DNA of 64,000 nt from Thunnus maccoyii (taxonomy: Eukaryota > Chordata > Actinopteri > Scombriformes > Scombridae), in assembly GCF_910596095.1 (NCBI RefSeq), contig NC_056533.1, forward strand, positions 28,370,662 through 28,434,661, in the 5' to 3' direction. A program made the position numbers and the translations under genes. The notes beneath the pieces are model-generated. The model worked only from the letters and a program-made list of their open reading frames with translations. It was not told the origin of the DNA and made no database searches. Positions 60,801 through 64,000 of this stretch are shown here, one piece after another; position 1 is the first letter of the stretch; every line of letters begins with the position of its first letter.

Positions 60801-60885
60801 CAATGCTCCTTCGGACATGAGCACCGACTCCCTCAGCTTGTCCCACACTCAAAACTATTCTTGCGACTCTCCTCATGTTCATCAT
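38875..60885 (-). CDS. pir: pirin, nine coding exons
   Basis: Minus-strand exons 60885-60790, 60661-60569, 56610-56530, 52592-52386, 50368-50284, 48068-48024, 40013-39931, 39179-39113 and 38993-38875 join in frame to 291 codons plus stop (human PIR: 290). Pirin is a cupin-superfamily nuclear protein with an N-terminal iron site; family reports give a redox-dependent NF-kB co-regulator role and quercetinase-like activity. Visible: [35 protein letters not shown] with two metal-binding His; [23 protein letters not shown] with the third His and the Glu ligand; [28 protein letters not shown]-terminal cupin [40 protein letters not shown]. Every junction has AG/GT and fits in phase. The order vegfd-pir on one strand matches human. 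The first ATG follows a possible acceptor (CTTTCAG), so a non-coding exon may lie upstream. Confidence 0.97.
39113..39179 (-). CDS. pir: pir exon 8
   Basis: Acceptor TCTCCTCAG, donor G|GTATG; reads [20 protein letters not shown] then QH. Confidence 0.96.
39931..40013 (-). CDS. pir: pir exon 7
   Basis: Acceptor GTTTTCAAG, donor AAG|GTGAGA; reads [20 protein letters not shown] then CVKVENK. Confidence 0.95.
41745..41816. repeat. (GATA)n microsatellite
   Basis: About 18 GATA units directly upstream of a Tc1 relic. Confidence 0.97.
41820..42568 (+). mobile_element. Tc1/mariner transposase relic, plus-strand half
   Basis: The 41833 start gives [20 protein letters not shown] and [10 protein letters not shown], the helix-turn-helix start of a fish Tc1 transposase. 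Further on are [27 protein letters not shown] (first catalytic Asp), MVWVHLSP, and in another frame [11 protein letters not shown] (second Asp). It stops at HML near 42566 before the SPDLNPIEHLW block. Multiple frameshifts and deletions: dead. Confidence 0.85.
42580..43060 (-). mobile_element. Tc1/mariner transposase relic, minus-strand half
   Basis: On the minus strand 43007-42708 reads [40 protein letters not shown] and [15 protein letters not shown] (third catalytic acidic residue present). The 3' end ends near 42580. The beginning of the gene is missing. TACCGGTTTTTCCTTTAATT at 43016 looks like a piece of element terminus. Same family as the plus-strand relic. Confidence 0.85.
43300..46480 (-). 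mobile_element. CR1/L2-group LINE relic (endonuclease and reverse transcriptase)
   Basis: Read on the minus strand: endonuclease pieces near 46250-46000 ([20 protein letters not shown]); a linker with [28 protein letters not shown]-like finger region at 45676-45164; RT pieces [20 protein letters not shown] (45154-44963); [19 protein letters not shown] (near 44100); and the C-terminal domain [20 protein letters not shown] to [18 protein letters not shown] (43940-43350). The catalytic box is decayed (FADD is FSDN here). Frameshifts and stops abound. About 0.8 kb (44170-44960) without LINE similarity splits the RT. Confidence 0.8.
44170..44960. other. non-LINE segment inside the LINE relic
   Basis: It lies between RT blocks that should be nearly contiguous. 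It carries no recognisable frame or termini. An A-run at about 44959-44971 lies at its right edge. It could be a later insertion or a replacement by rearrangement. Confidence 0.4.
47459..47686 (+). pseudogene. possible LINE or retroelement C-terminal fragment
   Basis: The frame includes [19 protein letters not shown], resembling the 'LWN.LP..IR' motif near the C-terminus of some non-LTR retrotransposon proteins. Isolated and weak. Confidence 0.25.
48024..48068 (-). CDS. pir: pir exon 6 (45-bp exon)
   Basis: Acceptor TTTTGACAG, donor G|GTGAGT; reads [15 protein letters not shown], the start of the C-terminal cupin. Confidence 0.95.
48435..48670 (+). mobile_element. short fish repeat with a pentanucleotide head (family F)
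   Basis: (TCAAG)n head at 48435-48452, then CAATTTTATTTGTAAAGCCC, GAGGAAAAACTCCCTAAAGA and GGGAGAAACCTCAGAGAGAG. It shares head-body order with the copy at 59915-60240. Located in pir intron 5. Confidence 0.65.
49120..49620 (+). mobile_element. MITE-like repeat (family G)
   Basis: Landmarks shared in order with 57590-58165: CACTTGGGGGAAGC versus CACACGGGGCAGC, CCACCTGGCAAATGTAAATC, TGACTCTTTAGCTGTTAAA, and a final AAAAATATGAATTATAGCCA with CTTTAAAG. Non-coding. Confidence 0.65.
50284..50368 (-). CDS. pir: pir exon 5
   Basis: Acceptor TTTTCCGCAG, donor G|GTACTA; reads [20 protein letters not shown] then QYVQPVPS. Confidence 0.95.
51792..51822. repeat. (CA)n microsatellite
   Basis: About 15 CA units in pir intron 4. 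Confidence 0.9.
52386..52592 (-). CDS. pir: pir exon 4 (metal site and cupin core)
   Basis: Acceptor GTCCACTAG; reads [20 protein letters not shown] to ISGEALGVK. The donor is GTGTGTGTGTGCGTG, the first bases of a GT-rich run. Confidence 0.97.
52593..55029. other. pir intron 3, part without recognisable elements
   Basis: No exon, RNA gene or confident repeat was seen in this 2.4 kb; open frames here lack family motifs and splice support. Confidence 0.5.
55030..56475. mobile_element. MITE family E copy, split by another repeat
   Basis: Left part begins GCTTTCTTGTCAAGAGTTAG (about 55074) and contains GGTTAGCTTAGCTTAGCATA and TTTATGCTAAGCTAAGCTAA. Its inverted right end is found only at about 56384-56430 (GAGAGTGATATCAACCTTCT, CTCGGCAAGAAAG). 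The gap 55905-56384 holds a different element. Another unexplained stretch lies at about 55175-55480. Confidence 0.6.
55905..56384 (+). mobile_element. repeat inserted in the family E copy, carries a perfect hairpin
   Basis: It starts ATAGACCATTGACTGTATAT and contains AAAGTGAAGCCAAAATATCT, CAATCATGACACCACACCCC and ends with GACTTATGACCTGTACTGCA and GCCAGCCACCAGGGGG. These landmarks belong to a common teleost repeat. The frame at 55916-56167 is part of it, not a gene. Confidence 0.6.
56530..56610 (-). CDS. pir: pir exon 3
   Basis: Acceptor CAAACAG, donor CAA|GTAATG; reads [20 protein letters not shown] then LKPGDLQ. Confidence 0.95.
57590..58165 (+). mobile_element. MITE-like repeat (family G), second copy
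   Basis: Same orientation and order of landmarks as 49120-49620: CCACCTGGTGAATGTACATC, TGGTTCTTTAGCTGCTAAAA, and AAAAATATGAATTAGTGCAG with CTTTAAAG at the right end. In pir intron 2. Confidence 0.65.
59530..59785 (+). mobile_element. tRNA-derived SINE
   Basis: The tRNA-like head TGTGACTCAGGAGGGAGAGC and B-box-like GTGATTCAATCCC are followed by GTCTTCTTGAGCAAGACATT, GAATACCAATTACTCCTGAT and a 3' part with CCACTACATAAGTGTAG. This matches a widespread fish SINE body (…TTGGGCAAGACACTGAACCC…CTATATAAATGCAG). Confidence 0.75.
59915..60240 (+). mobile_element. short fish repeat with (TTCAA)n head (family F)
   Basis: (TTCAA)n at 59915-59991 runs directly into TTTTATTTATATAGCACCAG, then CATCTCAGGGCACTTTTCAC, GAGGAAAAACTCCCCTTTAA, GGGAGAAACCTCAAGCAGAA and GGGCAGCCATCTGCTTTGAC. 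A very common teleost repeat. In pir intron 2. Confidence 0.7.
60569..60661 (-). CDS. pir: pir exon 2 (first two metal-binding His)
   Basis: Acceptor TATTTCTAG, donor ACG|GTGAGA; reads [20 protein letters not shown] then [11 protein letters not shown]. The loop is a few residues shorter than human (EFKGGRPGGFPDHPH). Confidence 0.97.
60790..60885 (-). CDS. pir: pir exon 1 (start)
   Basis: Two tandem ATGs open [20 protein letters not shown] then [12 protein letters not shown]; donor GAG|GTAAG. The first ATG is used because no upstream frame support exists. The next ATG or Met4 could also serve. Confidence 0.88.
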
Positions 60886-61482
60886 GCTGAAAGTCACTAC
60901 AAAACATAAAATATGCTTTAATGTTCATTAACTGAGGACAAAAATGACAAATAAAAGTTTTATGGACAAAATAAAATGGTTTGTTTTAAGGCAACAAATG
61001 CATCTTTTTTTTATCTTGTGCACAATTTTCTTCTTTCTAAACAACTACTTTGACTCTTATATTCAAGCTGCCAGGAAAACACCAGAGTTAATGTGATCTT
61101 TTAATATAACTGCTTTTAACAAGATTTCTCATCATTGATACAGGACAACTGTGAACCACTGTGAGTTCATGTTAAAGATATATTATTGTTACAGTCTTAT
61201 AATAAGCTTCATACATCACATAAAATGTTCATCTAGCCATCTTTTTTCTACACCCACTTCCTCCTTTTCAGAGTGGAGCTTTCTAAGCATGCAGTGGGTG
61301 AAAGGTAGGAAAGTACCATGGGCAAAACACAGTTTCCACGTCACCTGTGTCCTTCTATATATATCATAAGAATTTTCTTTTTCCTAGAGGTATTGTGGGA
61401 AACATCTCAAATTGATTTGTACAGTAACTTGATGTAAAAGCAAAATCTTATAATCTTTTTTTATATTATGTTTTAGGGCTGG

Positions 61483-61830
61483 ATGATATATAAAATCAAA
61501 TATCACAATATTATTGACAAATATCTCAATATAGATATTGTGTAAATATTGTAGGAATGACCATTGGTGCTTTCATAAAATATTTACATAATGAGATTCT
61601 TGATAAATCATCATCAGTAATATGTATATAATGAGTGGGTAAAGATAAATAATAGCTAAAACAGTCTGGTGAGCTACATCAGAGTTACATCACTTTACTG
61701 TAACGCAGCCTTTAAAACCAGAAAAAGACAACACTTATGAGATATCACCATATTACGATATCCAAATTCTAAGACAATACCTTGTCTGATATCACGATAT
61801 TGATATAATATCAATATATTTCCCAGCCTT
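61483..61830. mobile_element. MITE with ATATCG-rich inverted ends
   Basis: Left AGGGCTGGATGATATATAAA; right ATATCAATATATTTCCCAGC then CTTT; the outer GGCTGG is inverted. Interior has CAATATAGATATTGTG and TGATATCACGATATTGATAT. Typical 'gggctgggcgatatatc' fish MITE. Confidence 0.7.
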
Positions 61831-62579
61831 TAAAAATCAGACAAACAAAAACAAAATGAAATATTGCAAAGTATCATGATGTGTCAAAATAACCACAAAG
61901 ATTCCAAATTCACAGGGGTTTTTCCTAGTTTCAAAATACTCTTCATAGGAATTAGAAACTTCACTGGAGGTTTTCAACTCTAAATATAGACCCTCGGACC
62001 TGACAGCAGCTGAACAGTCAGCTGAGCGGCTCAGCTGGTCATCAGCTGATCCCAGCGCCTCCTGCTGCGGACCCCTTTCGCTTTATTTATGAGAGTTATC
62101 AAAATTGTATTACATCATTTCTGTGCTGGACGCTTCCTGCTCTGTCTTGCATGTATCTAATATTTTACGAGCTTGAAAGACTAATCCTCAGAATGACATA
62201 AACACCTTGTTGAAGCAGCTTCTGCTAATATTGAGTCCCTGCTGTTTAAAATTAAGCATTTTTTCAACACTACACTGCGGTGCCTATTTAGCCTATTAAC
62301 TGCATATTTTAAGATATTCTCATTGTCCATAATGGACTTACTTTACATCTGATGCAGCAATGATTTAACATTAGTGCCAACGCGAAATTACATAAATACT
62401 TCATAAGTTAGATGGTAGCAACTGATGTACCGAATGGCTGCAGACAAACAAACCAAACCAGTTTATCAGGCAAACCCACCTACCAGAAAGTACAAGGCAG
62501 CCAGTCCCGATACTGTTCTGATTGTTTTGAGTGTTTTTTGGGGGGCAAATTTGAATAAACGCCGGTTTGTTATCGGGAC

Positions 62580-62690
62580 AGCACCCCTCCTCACCTCCAC
62601 AGGTAGGATTACATTGCGGAAGTCAGGTAGGGGGCGTGGCTCAAGATATTTCCGCAGTGTGACGACAAAGGTAAGAACCTGGAGATAACA
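62580..62690 (-). promoter_or_regulatory. candidate pir promoter and non-coding first exon
   Basis: A local GC-rich island with a CCACGCCCCC box (minus) and two GCGGAA/TTCCGC ETS-like motifs. A possible donor GGAG|GTGAGG lies near 62596. It would pair with the CTTTCAG acceptor just before the pir ATG. Inferred only. Confidence 0.3.
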
Positions 62691-63509
62691 GAGCATCAGT
62701 GTAAAGTGTTGTTTTTATTAAACACCAAAAAGAAAGTAATCAGTAGACTTATTAAGTCACAGACACAGTAAACCCACCACTGAGCTGAAGCTCTGTCTCA
62801 AACCAAACCACACCCAGAAAAACCACAACCACAAAAATTCAGATAAGGAAAAATTCTTTATATTAAAAGTATCCAAATCTTATTATATACAGACTAATAT
62901 TGAATACAACCAAATGTTTTAATGTATTCTTATGCCATAAAATACTTTTTGTAAACACACTTTCCATCAATATGGAAAATGAGATATATAACTGAGATGA
63001 ATTAATGTTTAAAATTGACTGATTGCAGGATTTGTATAGGGACAAGTATATCACATGAACTAATGCCACAAACCACAGCATTTATATTTATAGCTAATTT
63101 GCGAGCTAATTTTGTCCCTAGATGGACCTTTAAAATACATAAAACCCAACAATAAAATATGATATGGGACAGCACAATACACAAAACTCAACAATACAGT
63201 ACACTAAAGCACAAAACACACTGAACAAGAAAATACACACGAAACAGATACAATAAATGAATCATAATATGAAAAGCACCAGATCACTCAGGATTACATG
63301 ACTGATCCCTCTTTTAAAAATGTTTCAAATTGAGTTTAAAATGGTCCTAGTCATGATCCACTCTGAGTTGAGATTGTTGTTATAGTTCCCCAGATGAGTC
63401 AGTTTCACAGCCACATCATCATCAAGTCCCACTAGACCAGGATGATCAGGAACTGATGACAGCGCTCACACACATTATGCATATGAGTTGCTCGGGCTAA
63501 ATGGCAAAG

Positions 63510-63674
63510 TTAAAGCCACAATAGGCCTTGCATTTGTTGTATATATTCTTCAGTTTTAGATTTCCCACCACTCAGCTCAGACGCCTCTACGTTCTTCTGT
63601 TGCCGCAAAATGTCCTTGGCGATTCTCATACTGGCTGCCTGTCCACCAGCCAGGTTTACTGCGTGTGGTCCAAC
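63510..63674 (-). CDS. unidentified gene, terminal exon
   Basis: Strong acceptor TTTCCACACACACAG, phase 0, ends in TAA at 63512-63510. Reads VGPHAVNLAGGQAASMRIAK and a hydrophilic tail. Confidence 0.6.
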   Translation of the reverse strand, partial: VGPHAVNLAGGQAASMRIAKDILRQQKNVEASELSGGKSKTEEYIQQMQGLLWL

Positions 63675-63862
63675 CTGTGTGTGTGGAAAGAGGAAGAAAA
63701 CAAATTAGAGTACGCTTTCTGTAAAGTGATTGTACAGATTGTTGTTGCAACTTCTTTTTTGCAAAACACTACCTGAAGAGCGGTGTACTGCCCCATCAGA
63801 TAGAGAGGGCATCCTTCTGCCCACTGTAAGCTTTCTGATATACACGGCCAACCATCTATCAC
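63510..63862 (-). CDS. unidentified gene, last two coding exons (FAD/NAD(P)-binding oxidoreductase-like)
   Basis: Exons 63862-63773 (30 codons) and 63674-63510 (54 codons plus TAA) join in phase 0: VIDGWPCISESLQWAEGCPL, YLMGQYTALQ | VGPHAVNLAGGQAASMRIAK, then a charged tail QQKNVEASELSGGKSKTEEY to LLWL. The pattern 'W-x-x-[ACDGILMPSTV]-x-[IV]-x-[DES]-x-LQW-x-EG-x5-[LIVF]-x-x-G-x4-LQ-x-GP-x-x-x-NL-x-G' with a small-residue helix start resembles my memory of the C-terminal part of FAD/NAD(P)-binding flavoproteins, where the last segment lines the flavin. That is a resemblance, not an identification. The upstream exons are outside the window. The 5' boundary of the first exon is uncertain: the frame stays open up to about 63920, and I chose the acceptor CCCCATGAAG. 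Minus strand, in tandem with pir. Confidence 0.5.
63773..63862 (-). CDS. unidentified gene, penultimate exon
   Basis: Donor CAG|GTAGTG is good; the acceptor at 63863 is moderate. The open frame extends further upstream, so the exon could begin up to about 60 bp earlier. Confidence 0.5.
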
Positions 63863-64000
63863 CTTCATGGGGACAAACCGGACACATTTTATGAATCTTT
63901 CAATGTTGTCTTGTTCAGGTTACATCATGAAAATATAAGTTGATTCTGAAATATCATGACTTTGCCCTTATTCTTACATTAATGTTCATACTTCTATACA

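Noticed and set aside
62425-62688. 87-codon plus-strand frame ending near a GTAAG donor
   Set aside because: No recognisable protein; it overlaps the GC-rich island I prefer to read as the pir promoter.
1-64000. Operons, riboswitches, prokaryotic defence systems or phage
   Set aside because: The window is vertebrate nuclear DNA with spliced genes; no such signals are present.

Overview
This window is nuclear DNA of a ray-finned (teleost) fish. It has long introns with GT-AG splice sites, dense short repeats of kinds widespread in fish genomes (CA/GT runs, tRNA-derived SINEs, MITEs ending in ATTAATCGATT, Tc1 relics, a CR1/L2-group LINE) and very few long reading frames. Protein-coding information sits in short exons, which I assembled by hand from splice sites, reading phase and similarity to known vertebrate families. 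The longest open frames outside those exons are repeat-derived or low-complexity. I see no bacterial, plasmid, CRISPR or other prokaryotic system.

Layout. (1) 1-1109, minus: the 5' end of a gpa33-like immunoglobulin-superfamily gene, with a 40-bp signal-peptide exon and the start of a V-type Ig exon that runs off the left edge. (2) 8055-18743, plus: a complete gastrin-releasing peptide receptor gene (grpr), four coding exons, 372 residues, divergent from the first gene. (3) 18744-29234: a 10.5-kb repeat-rich gap between the convergent 3' ends of grpr and the next gene. It holds a nest of at least three generations of insertions around a ~205-bp GAA-type polypurine run, plus a Tc1 relic. (4) 29235-37080, minus: vegfd (figf), eight coding exons, 311 residues, with a much shorter C-terminal tail than human VEGF-D. 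(5) 38875-60885, minus: pir (pirin), nine coding exons, 291 residues with all four metal ligands. Its 8-kb sixth intron contains a dead LINE and two Tc1 relics joined as an inverted repeat. (6) 63510 to at least 63862, minus: the last two exons of a gene I cannot name. Its terminus resembles the C-terminal part of FAD/NAD(P)-binding oxidoreductases.

VEGFD and PIR are immediate neighbours in the same orientation in human (Xp22.2), with GRPR in the same cytogenetic region, so this is a piece of an old vertebrate linkage block. The genes are linked by position, not by one pathway: grpr encodes a neuropeptide GPCR, vegfd a secreted ligand for VEGF receptors, pir a nuclear iron protein, and the gpa33-like gene a cell-surface Ig protein.

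Most noteworthy: an extra intron in grpr whose two ends carry near-identical copies of the same coding hexamer; a GC-AG intron in the same gene; splice donors embedded in GT repeats in pir and vegfd; the nested transposon stack; the unidentified 3' gene. I did not find a convincing new biological system.
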